A stretch of DNA of 64,000 nt from Amorphochlora amoebiformis (GCA_054601695.1 BAAHQB010000013.1:1240001-1304000), one strand, 5' to 3'. Positions 29,432-61,925 are shown, counted from the stretch's first letter. The notes: generated by a model not told the origin, from the letters alone. Made by a program: numbers and translations.

Positions 29432-30339
29432 TATGTGTATATATATACATAAATACATATATATATATATTTTTATATAATTTATATATATATATATATA
29501 TGTACCCTGCATAAGTGTCTCTCATATCATCTTGTGCAACTCAGAGAGCCTGTGAAAAGTCCCCCAAAATTCTTATGAAAGGGAGACAGAATAAGAGAAT
29601 CGAAATTTCAAGGCAAGTTTGCGTCGCCCCTACAGGCTCCGGTGGGAAACGGAACAGGATTTCGATTATTAAGAAGTCGGAAAGGAATCGAGTTAAGAAC
29701 AGGGTTACGTGTGCGTGTGTGTAATATTTTGTTCTTGTTTTTTGTGCGATGTTTGTGTGAGATTAGATGTGTATGTATGTTGTGTGTATGTGTGTATGTA
29801 CGCATGTGGAAATATAGAAATATATATGTAATATTATTATCCCGTATTATGCTACATAAAATAATTTGAATTGTACTATGCCATATATATTTTAATAGGC
29901 ATTATTACAACGTACTATATTATGTCATATTGTATAGTAGCTAATGTATGTGTTCTACATTGTATATATTATGTTGTATTACATTATATTACACTATGTC
30001 AACTCGTTTTGAATTACATTATTACTGTTCTGCATTCTACTGTATTATGTTATATATAAAATCTATTACAGTAAACAAGAATTTAATATCTTATGTTACA
30101 CTATATTATATCATTGAACTAAAATGTATAATGTTACATTGTATAATACTTCATTATGTACTAATTTCATGTGTCATAGTAAATAGCATTATAACACTAT
30201 GTTATGTAGTAATATGTTCTGTTTCATTGTGTACATCTTGTATTATATCATATTGTATACTTCAATACACTGCATATTAGATTGAATTATTTATACTGTA
30301 TTATTAGATACATTATTTATACAAATGTACTATTCATAA

Positions 30340-30370
<31 letters not shown>

Positions 30371-31203
30371 GATATATATATATATATAAAACATGCAAAT
30401 ATACATATATACATATAATTATATATATATGTATTTACATGTTTACCTACATCACATATCAGACTGAACCGACACCCTCCACTGATCAAGACAGCACAAC
30501 CATCGCTCCCAAGAGAAGAATCGTCATTGCAAGACAATCGAAGAGAACAAACCCAGATTCCTCTTCCAAATCCACCCCGAGTTCCAAGCCCTTTTCTACC
30601 AAAACAAAACGGCAATCTGCATTCACATCTGTGCGATCTGCCCAGATAAACTCGAGAACCACTTCAAAACCATTTTCTATCCGGAGACGCTCTACTGTCA
30701 GTTCTGATGTACCAGACATAGACCTTGACAACCTCCCAGCCATGAAAATTGTTAAGATATTCGAGCGGGAGCCTTCCCTTCGTAATTCCTCTCCGCATCG
30801 GTCTCCATCTCGAAAGTTTGACACTGAGCGTTCTACATCTGCTCACCTTTTGAAGGACCTCCAGTCCCATTCTCCAAGTCAAAGTGACTCAGTCGTCGTG
30901 CCGATCCGTCATGGTGTGATGAGGAGGAAACGAAAGAAAAACCAAAATCTCAAGTTTGTTAAAAAAATCATCACCAAGCGGATCAAGCGCGTGAAGAAAC
31001 TGGAGAGAGTCGACCAGAAAGCCATCTCGCACACTATCCGCACGGATGATCCTGGAGATGGTGGCAGCGACGAAAACCGGGGTACAATAAACAAGAAAGT
31101 GAGACAAGATACCGTGTCGACTCCAGTTGGCAATCACGGCGATGTGCCTCAACCCAGACGGCCTTCTCAGACGAATTCAAAAGGGACAAGTTCAAATGGT
31201 ATG

Positions 31204-31242
<39 letters not shown>

Positions 31243-31259
31243 TATATGCATACGTATAC

Positions 31260-31323
<64 letters not shown>

Positions 31324-31337
31324 TAATGTATATATAC

Positions 31338-31388
<51 letters not shown>

Positions 31389-31527
31389 ATATATATATAT
31401 AAGTATATATATAAATAATGTATTTATATATATATATATATATTGTATATATATACACATATAGTATACATATACACATATATATCATTTATACACACAT
31501 ATATGCATGTATACCTATATAAAACAT

Positions 31528-31592
<65 letters not shown>

Positions 31593-31619
31593 AATATGTA
31601 AGATATCTGCTTATCTTAC

Positions 31620-31654
<35 letters not shown>

Positions 31655-31663
31655 ATATATGTA

Positions 31664-31712
<49 letters not shown>

Positions 31713-31886
31713 GTGTGTGTGTGTATATACACATACATATACACTTATATTTGTGGTATTTGTATAAATGTATATAGATAATATATACATATATAAACAT
31801 ATATATATATGCATTATATGCTATCTATATGCATACATAATACATCATACACATATATGTAAATAATATGCATATATTTTTAGAAG

Positions 31887-31927
<41 letters not shown>

Positions 31928-31962
31928 GCATACATATATATATATATATGTATGTGCATACA

Positions 31963-32058
<96 letters not shown>

Positions 32059-32084
32059 GTATATTTCTATACACATACACATAA

Positions 32085-32127
<43 letters not shown>

Positions 32128-32557
32128 TATAGGTATATATAATACACACACACATATATATATACATATATATATATAAAATATACAAATGATATATATA
32201 CATATGTATATATATATATATACGTATATATACATATATATATATATATGTAAATATATATATAACACTATATATATATATATATAATTTATATTATATA
32301 TATATTTTTATATATGTAAAATGACAGACACGCAAAAGGAGAGGGCACGAATTCCCCAGACATCGAACGCACTAAATAGGAAGAAACAACGTAAAAGCTT
32401 CTCCATTCTCGGATATCTCAACAAGAGTAACCCTCTCTGCGATGACCCTGGGAATAAAATGGAGAGGAAGAAGGCTCGGTTCCAGCGGAAACAAAAAGAG
32501 AATACCTCACGAAGAGATTCCCAGCGGAGAAGGACTAACAGCAGAGTTCGTCGCTGA
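24841..32557 (+). CDS. Arg-Asp-rich protein with LSD1-like zinc ribbon, function unknown
   Basis: Six phase-consistent exons, 24841-24967, 25023-27004, 27379-27441, 29545-29703, 30463-31198 and 32328-32557, give 1,098 residues. The N-terminus ([20 protein letters not shown], then [20 protein letters not shown]) matches nothing I know. Residues about 100-600 are Arg/Glu/Asp/His-rich low complexity, including two copies of a 150-residue block. Around residue 640 is [21 protein letters not shown]: two Cys pairs spaced as in LSD1-type or other zinc ribbons. The C-terminal exons are Lys/Arg/Ser-rich with probable nuclear localisation clusters ([27 protein letters not shown]). Inferred to be nuclear and nucleic-acid associated; no enzyme motif. 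The first intron is only 55 bases; the others are kilobase-scale and (TA)n-filled. The exon at 29545-29703 is phase 0-0 and could be skipped. Confidence 0.8.
25913..26800 (+). repeat. In-frame 450-base tandem duplication in the RD protein
   Basis: Unit 1 is 25913-26362 (450 bases). Unit 2 is 26363-26800 (438 bases), lacking one NGHR repeat (12 bases). Both begin [20 protein letters not shown] and end near KRGHAFD.EN.RAEDS. Divergence is only scattered substitutions and the frame is kept, so the duplication looks recent. Each unit itself holds (NGHR)n and Arg-Asp repeats. Confidence 0.96.
27030..32310 (+). repeat. Intronic (TA)n and other simple repeats of the RD gene
   Basis: Blocks are 27030-27240, 27320-27370, 27470-27930, 27955-28025, 28160-28190, 28307-28540, 28660-29110, 29175-29205, 29380-29500 and 31200-32310. 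Bases 28085-28310 are CT-rich on the sense strand ((CT)n at 28200-28305). Bases 28545-28640 carry CCTAATTCCAATCC(C/T)AACCTAAA words, a degenerate C-strand telomere-like patch. Bases 29860-30330 are an AT-rich maze of TTATATTACA and ACATTATG words without a perfect repeat. Confidence 0.8.
29121..29268 (+). repeat. Direct repeat of about 50 bases split by (TA)n
   Basis: The word CATAAAATTAATATCACA, followed by a variable base and CTGTATATATTTAAACCAAT, is present at about 29137-29175 and again at 29229-29267. The copies are separated by a pure TA run. Intronic, in the RD gene. Confidence 0.9.
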
Positions 32558-33259
32558 GGGACTAGAGGGATGATAATAATTAATTCTGATTGTGAATTTA
32601 TAATTAAATTCTAGATATTTAACTTTGAACGAGTTGACAGACATGTCACGTTGTAAATATCCAGATATATACTATCTAGACTATCATGATGTATAATCTA
32701 GAATCTGAGATGGCACCGTAATATATATATATATAATCTCTAGATCTAGATGATTGTAAATACTTGTATCTAGATGATGATTGTCTGATATCTGACTAAA
32801 GACACATAGCTAGATAGTCTAGATAGTCACGGATTATAGTTATCCCACTCAGAGTGACATTATCTGGCATCCGAGATTGTGTACTAGCTAGACTAGTGGA
32901 TTTAGTGTAAAAATAGTACCTAGCAGATCTAGAAGATACATATCGATAAAGATAGTTATGTCAAACGTCATACTAGAATTACGGTCTTTTAAGTTATTAT
33001 CTAGATGATCTAGATGATGCTCGGCCTTGAGACCGAGACACACTAGAACATATATATATATTATATTATATATATATATATATATATATCTAGATATATA
33101 TATATATATATTATATTTATATATATATTATATATATATATATATCTAGATATATATACATATATATATGTACTTCAGAAACTACGTCGAAGTTATGGTA
33201 AGTGCTGGCAAATTTAAATGTTAATAAACCTGAAGTTATAATATTCTAGGTATTAATGG
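32558..33259. other. Convergent intergenic spacer, TCTAGAT-rich
   Basis: Between the RD gene (plus) and the lysine-rich gene (minus). Dense in CTAGAT, TCTAGA and GATGATCTAG words. It contains the only sizeable intergenic TA tracts seen (32725-32738 and 33051-33170), and these alternate with TCTAGATATATA. No supported gene. Confidence 0.65.
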
Positions 33260-33488
33260 TTAATTAGCGCCAGGTGGTTGGGGCGGTGGTGGTCGTGGTT
33301 TAAAGTTCTTGAGGTTCGATTTGATGACAAATTCTCCCCCCTCATCGTCCCCCCCTCCAAATATCAATCGCTCTTTCTCTCGCTCTTCTGCTCTTCTCTT
33401 CTTGGCTTTCTCTGCCCTAAAGTTGACATGTAAATGTATGTACTTTCGAAGAGAGTGAGAGGGAAAAATGCATCTATATATGTGAACT

Positions 33489-33523
<35 letters not shown>

Positions 33524-33543
33524 CCATATATATTTATTTACGT

Positions 33544-33602
<59 letters not shown>

Positions 33603-33629
33603 AAAGTATATACATATACATACATGTAT

Positions 33630-33679
<50 letters not shown>

Positions 33680-33726
33680 TACATACATACATATTTGTAT
33701 GTATATATACTATGTATACATCTACG

Positions 33727-33767
<41 letters not shown>

Positions 33768-33908
33768 ACATGCATTCTAAGCTAAATATATTCTACATAT
33801 TTTTGTATATTTACATACATATACATATGATATATATATGAATGTATATTTTAAATATATACATTTACATGTACATATATGTACATATACATGTACATAT
33901 GTATATTT

Positions 33909-33948
<40 letters not shown>

Positions 33949-34378
33949 ATACGCAATATGTAGTAAGTTCCATATTATATGTATATAATATATACACATG
34001 TAACATGTGTATATATGCATATTTAAAAATTTAGATATGTATGTATACATATATATATATATATGTATATATATACACATATATATATATATATTTATAT
34101 ATATATTATATGTACGTAGTACTCACTTTTGTTGGGCTTTCTTACGCTTTCTAGCCTCTTTCTGCTTTTTGTATTCAACTGAAGTTGGGTCATTCATTGG
34201 ATTCAGCGCCTTTCTCAGTTTGGACGATAGGGCGTTGGCCTCCTAGTGCGTTATATACATACTCTGTTATATTTTTTCACAAATATATGTATATATATAC
34301 ATATTCTAGATGTTATCTAATTTATATATATATTTTTATATATTATGTTATCTCATATATATATATATATATATACAC

Positions 34379-34412
<34 letters not shown>

Positions 34413-34436
34413 TGCAGATATATTGCATTTCTAAAA

Positions 34437-34508
34437 ATTATAATGTATATATACACACAAACATACATGCATACTTTTATGTATACACACACACATATAT
34501 ATATGTAT

Positions 34509-34539
<31 letters not shown>

Positions 34540-34625
34540 TGGTTATATAGATATATTATATTTCTTTAAATTATAATGTCCATATACACACAAACATACA
34601 TGCATACCTTTTATGTGTACACATG
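34437..34625. repeat. Direct repeat with ACACACAAACATACATGCAT core
   Basis: AATTATAATGT followed by a short variable stretch and ACACACAAACATACATGCAT occurs at about 34436-34474 and 34570-34608, about 135 bases apart, with further similarity on the right. Intronic, in the lysine-rich gene. Confidence 0.85.
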
Positions 34626-34676
34626 GGTTACAGACAAATGTCTTATATTTCATAATTTGTATACATATATATATAC

Positions 34677-34679
<3 letters not shown>

Positions 34680-34757
<78 letters not shown>
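34680..34757. repeat. Long (TA)n tract
   Basis: About 78 bases of uninterrupted TA in an intron of the lysine-rich gene. Confidence 0.98.
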
Positions 34758-34764
<7 letters not shown>

Positions 34765-34777
34765 AATGCAATATATT

Positions 34778-34825
<48 letters not shown>

Positions 34826-34919
34826 TAAACCTTTTGGAGTTTTCCCTTAGACTCCTTCGATGCGAAGGCCTTGTGAATTCTCTCACCCTTCTCCAAGGTG
34901 CCGACGATCACCTCTGTCG

Positions 34920-34955
<36 letters not shown>

Positions 34956-35186
34956 AGAAATGAACATATGTATATGTATGTATATATTTGTACATATAAT
35001 GTCATGCATATGTTTTTATATACGTACATGTGCATATATATACATACATATATATATATATATATGTGTATATATATATAGTATATATATGTATATACTG
35101 ACTTCTGCAGATAATATGTATATAAATGTTTATATAGGTAGACAACATGAGTATACAATATATATATATATATATATATAATATAG

Positions 35187-35237
<51 letters not shown>

Positions 35238-35356
35238 TATAATATATATATATATATATTCATACATATATATATATTATGCATATATGTATGTATAAAT
35301 ATCTAGTTTATATTACATATATAACATATATATATATATATATTATATATATATAT

Positions 35357-35390
<34 letters not shown>

Positions 35391-35919
35391 GATAGATAGA
35401 GAGGTTGTGAGAGTGGAAATGACAGTGGGAAGGGAAAGAGACAGGAAGTTGACAGAGAGAAAGATTTAGGGATAGGAAAGAGAAAACAATAAAGAGGGAT
35501 AGAAGAGAGAGAGCGACTGGCGAATATGGAGGGATGAAGATAGGAGGAGAAAGAGAAGGAGTGAGAGAAAGAGTAGGGTTAGCATTCGGGTTTTCCCTGA
35601 AAACTAGTTATTACATAAAAAACTGTACAACATACATACACATTTGCATACATACATGGAAACATACATATGTACATACATACATACGTGCTTACATACA
35701 TACAGACATGTAACATAGTGCACCAATGTGTTTCTTGAGTGTGACGAGTTCATTAGCACCCCTGGGCGGACACGTGGACAGGCACGTGGAGAGAAGATTG
35801 CTCTCCCTGCAGAGCTTTTCCTTACGGTTCACCAAAATCAAGCTACATAGGGCAATCTGAGTTATATGTAAATTATTGGCATAGTTAAAGACCTCCCAAA
35901 CTAACCCTTACCCTCCTAG

Positions 35920-36120
35920 CTCTTAACGCAAACTCTTATTCTTACACTTGCCCTAACCCTGACCCTAACCCTAATCATAACCCTAACCCTAACTAGGCCC
36001 ATCCCTCACCCAAGCCCTAACTCAGGCCCTAACCCTAATCGTATCCTACCTCTTAACGGAACTACACGCAACCCATATGTAAAACCTTACATCTCCTTCC
36101 GACCCTAACCCCGACCGGAG
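35920..36120 (-). repeat. Telomere-like block, C-rich on the plus strand
   Basis: Degenerate CCCTAACCCTGACCCTAACC units with ACTAGG and CTCAGG interruptions, densest at 35950-36040. It lies between exon 35842-35724 and the more upstream part of the lysine-rich minus-strand gene, so the sense strand reads TTAGGG. Confidence 0.88.
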
Positions 36121-36239
36121 AGCGGAGGATTGCGAGAGACATACCGTGAGAAGGAGAGAGCGAAATTAATGAATTTTGACAAATGAATATATATATATAT
36201 ATATATATATTTACATCCTCTTATTTTATATACATTATG

Positions 36240-38440
<2,201 letters not shown>

Positions 38441-38547
38441 TGTATGCAAATATATCAATTTCTATTATTAGGGCGTGCGTCTGGTGTAACATTTGATAAG
38501 CGGAGAATGCTTATAAGGCTAAGATTAGGTTGGATTAGAGGTTCATA

Positions 38548-39565
38548 TTAGGGTAGCTCGTGTACATTCTCTACACCCCAACTCTGTCCATACCCTTGCA
38601 ACCCCACGCCTACACCTTGAGCCAACCTTGTTATAACCAACCTATCTATAACTTGTGATTTAGATTTATCTTTATAGACAGGGAAATGAAGCCAGTGAGA
38701 GTCGGCCAAAAATGTCATACTAAATTTAGCTTCCGATTGCATAGAGACGGCATGTAGATGTGATGCGTTACTCTGAAGTGGTCGACGTGGGTGGAGTATC
38801 TTAAGGTGGAAGTTGAGGCCTTCCAACACCGGTACCTGGTATTACCATTATATGAACGTCATTTCCCTACTGCCCACAACACACGCCCAAAAAGTTCCTC
38901 TCATGTTTGGTATACACCCTGCAATTGATATGTGTAACCCACTGTGTAGAATTATACTGTTGGGTGTATACCTCCTGGTCAATTATATGAGCGATTTTGC
39001 AATGGAACAACTTAGCCAGGTGCTCTGACTTGATATTCGCCTCTTCTGTCTTGGTTGCCAGGTAAATCATGGCCGGCATCATTCGTGTTGGCTCGTGGTC
39101 CATCGCCTGACGGGGACACCGTCAATTAGAACGGATAAATATGCAGTAGACATACATTGCAGTACCGATCGATTGAGGTAGAAGCGCTTCCAGAAGACCT
39201 GGGCCGTGGCGATGATATCGAATGGAAACTTGAAGCCGTCGCACACCGCAAATATCTGGTTGTGGAAATACTCATGGAGCCTGCGTTCCTGATTTAAAAT
39301 ATGTCAGTGTAGTCAGGGTATTCTCAACATGTCTAAAAGGGGAGTGTCATGGCGATATGAGTTTACAAACCAGTTTACAAACCTCATCAAGTGTGAGCGC
39401 CGGCTTGGGTTTCTTCCCGGATTTGGCTGCATAGGATTTTAGACGCTGTTTTACCGCATCATTCAAATCCTTACGCTTTCCCGCGATTTGTGCCTGGCTA
39501 AAGATCCAGAATTTAAAGTGAGTTGACGTCTCGACCCCTGACGGATCTTTCTCGTCCGCCATCAT
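38548..39565 (-). CDS. CCNH: Cyclin H-like protein
   Basis: Cyclin H partners CDK7 and MAT1 in the CDK-activating kinase of TFIIH. Exons 39565-39383, 39288-39166, 39106-38972 and 38835-38548 join in phase to 242 residues. Cyclin H features are [14 protein letters not shown] (like the N-terminal 'WTFSSEEQLA' helix), [20 protein letters not shown], the first cyclin box [20 protein letters not shown], then [20 protein letters not shown] and [19 protein letters not shown]. After PLQ the similarity fades: the last 75 residues do not clearly show the second cyclin fold, and human cyclin H is 323 residues. Either further exons are missed, with a good GTAACG donor right after PLQ, or the protein is short. 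The start is the first ATG of an ATG-ATG pair. The gene is divergent from VPS11. Confidence 0.85.
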
Positions 39566-39703
39566 CGCCGCTCGTCGGAGTCCAGATGACACCTTGGGTA
39601 CCGAAAAACTTGGATATCTTAAGATAATATCTCCACATATGCAATAAGTGATAACTAGAATTGAGTGACACGTGTCCGGAGCCGTGGAGGGACGCTGCTC
39701 GTC
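39566..39703. promoter_or_regulatory. Divergent promoter region, cyclin H / VPS11
   Basis: 138 bases between the two start codons. It contains the palindrome GACACGTGTC (39667-39676), 30 bases before the VPS11 ATG. No TATA box or microsatellite. Confidence 0.55.
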
Positions 39704-56585
<16,882 letters not shown>

Positions 56586-57984
56586 CCATTCCCAGTGATG
56601 ATATCATACGCAAAGTTCATATTTACTGCTTATTTACAGTGCCATGCACACATACACACTGTATTCAGAAGTTTGACTAGTATGGTATATCTAGTATGCT
56701 TATGATGTCGCTGGCATCCTGGCGTTATACTACTACGATTGTGGTTGTGCTTCTAGTACTCTAGTACTTGTGTATATACACCGACAGGCTATGCCGCTTG
56801 ATCTAGTAGATAATCAGAGCCTACTACTAGTACTAGATAATGACTGAGTAAATAGCCAGTTTGATGTATAGCGTTATACTTAGTACTATTTATAAGTTTA
56901 AATCGAATTTCCTAAAGATCTTAGAGTTCCTATAGTGATTTCTAGATCTAGAATATCGCAGCTGTGTGCATGTTGCGCTGTCATGACTTAGGCAAGGGGC
57001 AAGGCTGATGAAAAGCTGGAATAGGTTATATAGGTTACCTAACATCATTGCTAGTCTAGTTGGTGTCATAGTTCAAGTATGATAAATAAGTATGTACTGG
57101 TAGTAGGCGAATATACTAAGTGCAGTCGTTCGTATGTACTAACGGTTGTATCTAGTGTATCGCATAACACGTGCGTTATGATACGCTATCATACGCATGC
57201 GCGCATGATAGATCACTGGTACGTACGTACCTGTGTTGTACGTATGTACATATGGCTTATATCCGACGCATGTTGGTACGTATACGTACATGTAGGTAGT
57301 AAATCTTACGGTGGTACGTATGTTGGTACGTAATTGTCGTTTCGCAAGTACGTATGTTGGTTATAGGCCGTATTACTACGATCTTTGTTATTGTATTAGT
57401 GTTTTTTTTATGTCGGTAAGTATGTTTTGTCGTTCGTACCTAGCGTACATTAGTATGTATGTTGTGTCGTACGTACGTCTAGTACGTTGGTAAGTATTAT
57501 AGTATAGCAAGCTCTAGAAGCTAGTATGTCATCTGTTCTGATCAGGATTACGTGCATTGTCAGTGGGTTCGTTACTAGTCGTTGGCAGCAGCATAATTAT
57601 AGATTCATAATCACACTAGTACACCTAACGCTAGTGCGTAGATACTGTTTACGAAGTTAAGAATTAGTTCTCAGCTCATCAGGACACTGCGCTTCTACTA
57701 ATAATAATTCTACTGTAGACTGCAAGCCCGTGTTTGAGCGTGTGGCTTATGTTTAGTACTCGAGCCGGGCGTTACAAAGTCCCTGGAGGTGATGGGAACA
57801 ATGTCCCTATTGTATGAAAATTAACTTAAGCTTGACCATCGACGAAATGGAGCCATGGCTCGGTGTGTGATCGCGGAGATCGCGGAGGTTTAAATGCATT
57901 AGATTTAGAACGTCAGGAGATCAGGCAGCAGTTTCCACTAGACCTGTGAATCAAATTTAGAGGAATTCAACCGATACACATTTA
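56586..57984. other. Convergent intergenic spacer with CTAGTACTAG and TACGTATG words
   Basis: 1.4 kb between VPS11 (plus) and the kinase (minus). It has no (TA)n. Bases 56670-56900 are dense in CTAGTA, TACTAG and TACTAC words. Bases 57090-57500 carry recurrent GTACGTATGT, GTACGTACG and TATGTTGG motifs. Open frames here are short and show no domain. No supported gene. Confidence 0.65.
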
Positions 57985-58241
57985 TTACCTGGTTTGAGCT
58001 TGCGCCTCCAGCATCTCTGTTACTTTCATGATAGTGGGCCGACTGCGAGGGTCATTTAGGACACACCTGAAAATTATGTACATGTTCATTCATACATATT
58101 TTCTCACATCTATAAACGTCTGATTGCACACACTGTCAGATATAAATATATGCATAATACACATATATACATATACACATATGTGTATATATGAATGTAT
58201 ATGTACATACGTATATACATGTATATATACACATATATATA

Positions 58242-58324
<83 letters not shown>

Positions 58325-59159
58325 ACCTATATATATATATATATATATATAATTACATATAATAAATATTTGTAGCATATATACCTACACAGCTTAAGCG
58401 AGAGAGACAGAGAAAGATAGAGATAGAAGAGAGAGAAGGAGAGAATAGAACAAAAGAGAAACCAAAACTAGCGCCCAACTAGCCTATCCATCCTCATTCT
58501 AAACTCCATCCCAGCCCATCCCACTCACTTGGCTATGAGAGACTTCTCAACAGGGTGTAACCTAAATGGCAGCTGAGCCTGAATTCCTGCCCTGAGGAGG
58601 AAAAAGGAAGTTAGGTTGTCGCCGCGATATGCATGTTTGGGCTTTAATGGTGTAGTTGTTTAATTGTCAGGGTGGGTTTTTAGGTGAGACTTGGCGTGGT
58701 CGATTCTTTTCTTGACATCAAAGCCCGAGAATGGTTTGGATCCAGTGAATCTAAGCCAATATGTGTATCGTATCCATATACTCACGTTTGTAAACATATG
58801 TGTATGAATAAAAATAGATACATATATAGATATGTATGGTTAAGAAAACAACTATATAAATTCATATGAATATAATATATTATGTATATATATATATATA
58901 TTTATATATGTATATATATATATATAATATATATAATATATATATATATATATATAAATATATATATATATAAAGGATACCTTTATACAATAAATATAAT
59001 ATGCATAATGTGAACATATGTTTGTGAATATACATATTACATATATATATATACATATATATATATATGATATAATATTACATATATATATATATATGTA
59101 TATGTATGTATATATATATCTTAATACAATAATGTGATACATACATATACATATGATAC

Positions 59160-59195
<36 letters not shown>

Positions 59196-59311
59196 GTGTA
59201 TATATATTATATATATATATATATATATACGTGTGTATATATGTTATAATATGAATATGTATACATTGTTAAACATATACATATGTTAATGCAAATCCAT
59301 TTAAGATTTAC

Positions 59312-59379
<68 letters not shown>

Positions 59380-59657
59380 TATAACACACACGTCTCTTAA
59401 AAAAACAAATAAGCTTCCAGCCGACACACATGGATTTCTCAAAGCGAGTGAAGTTAGAGTTTGAAAACCATACATATAAGACATGATCATGCCGAAAGAG
59501 TAGATGTCCACAGATGCGTTGTAGGGTCGTCCTAATAGTACCTCAGGCGCCATATATCTTACCGTACCCGTCTTTGCAGTCATCCTGGAGGAAGGTGTAT
59601 AGTGTATATTTGTAATGGTATGTGTACAATAACATATAGAGAGGAGAGAGCACAACT

Positions 59658-59700
<43 letters not shown>

Positions 59701-59753
59701 CTATATGTGTACATGAGAGTTGAGAACACCGATAAAACATATATGAATCTATA

Positions 59754-59818
<65 letters not shown>

Positions 59819-60123
59819 AGGTGTATTTATATAAGAGCGATTAAAAGACCTGTATGGATTCAACGTATCGTTTACAAATTTCGACAATCCAAAGTCAGCA
59901 ATCTGAAAGAATGTAGATACTTTATAGCATCCAAGGACTAAAATCGATGAATACGATATCTATACATAATATATATATATATATATTTATATATATATGT
60001 ATATACATGTACATGTATGTACATATAAACACATACTTCTATACACATATATGCACACATATACACATATATATATATGATATATATATATATATACATA
60101 TATATTAATATTTAACATAACAT

Positions 60124-60161
<38 letters not shown>

Positions 60162-60413
60162 CAATATGAACACATAATATACCAAATACTTGACTCAGTC
60201 CCACACAATGATTTTGAGAAACAAGTTAGTCGGCAGTAGATGTACACTTGGGAAATAAGCTGACCTTAGCTACGCCGTGGACATCAAATAGGACATTGGG
60301 AGGTTTCAGGTCACGGTGGAGAATCGGTGGCTGAGGGGAAGTTGCGAACATCAGCGTGTAAGTATATTTTCACAGGTATATAATATATGTATAATCATCT
60401 GTTTGTGTTATAT

Positions 60414-60449
<36 letters not shown>

Positions 60450-60508
60450 TGTATATTTGTATACTTATATAAAATATATTACATACATATATATATATAT
60501 ATATATAA

Positions 60509-60554
<46 letters not shown>

Positions 60555-61156
60555 TTATATAATAAATATATATAATATAATTTACATATCATACATATAT
60601 ATATATATATAGTGTTGCGGTCGAGATTTATGAATGTGATCACGGTGGTCAGTATGTGAGGAACCTTGCAGGAGTGTAGGAAGGTGAGCGCTCGTGAGAT
60701 ATCCTACATTTAGAAAATGCTTAGGGTTACTGTTAGTCCCTGGGTTAAGATTTCAGTTTCTTTTGGCATAATAAGTTTGTTATCCATGGTGATGAGGGTA
60801 AGGGTCAGGGTTAGGTTAGTTATAAGGGTTGGGTCAGGTTATGGGCTTCTGCAGACGAGGAGTTTTTGATACAACCATTGATTTTTTATTGGCAGCAGAA
60901 ATTCAACGCAATTGGGCATTCTACAGGATTTGTCAGGAGAACAGAATTATGGTGGTCAGTTTTTTGGCCGTACCAAGCATATTTCGTAGGCTCGTTTTAA
61001 CGGAATTGGCCCGTCCGATTTGTTGAGAAGGTCTTGTAAATCGCCGCCTTTCATGAATTCCATAATAAGCATTACTCCGTTCGTTGGGCTGAAGGATGCA
61101 CCTATTGATGTTTTGGGAGGATGAAGGGTGTTTATGGAGGGGTGCTTAATATATGA

Positions 61157-61222
<66 letters not shown>

Positions 61223-61286
61223 TTATACTATCTACAAATATACATATATATATATATATATATATGTATATATTTATATACATACA

Positions 61287-61326
<40 letters not shown>

Positions 61327-61354
61327 TGCATGGATACATGGATATTATAATATA

Positions 61355-61394
<40 letters not shown>

Positions 61395-61401
61395 GCATAT
61401 A

Positions 61402-61442
<41 letters not shown>

Positions 61443-61465
61443 GTGTGTGTGTGCCTGTGTGTTAA

Positions 61466-61496
<31 letters not shown>

Positions 61497-61584
61497 TATA
61501 TATATATACATATATATACATATATAATATATGCACATATTTATATAGAGTATACAGAAGAAGATATATATATATATATATTAT

Positions 61585-61637
<53 letters not shown>

Positions 61638-61671
61638 ATGTATATGTATATATATATATATATATGTATAA

Positions 61672-61702
<31 letters not shown>

Positions 61703-61741
61703 GTATATATATTATATGTATATATGTATGTGTGGTATATG

Positions 61742-61782
<41 letters not shown>

Positions 61783-61843
61783 CATATATTCACATATGTA
61801 CATATTTTTTTATATCTTACACAATAAAAAGAAAACTTATGTG

Positions 61844-61925
<82 letters not shown>

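Noticed and set aside
29863-30330. Plus-strand open frames in an AT-rich stretch of the RD gene
   Set aside because: Low-complexity TTATAT and ACATTATG words; no conserved motif and no splice phase match.
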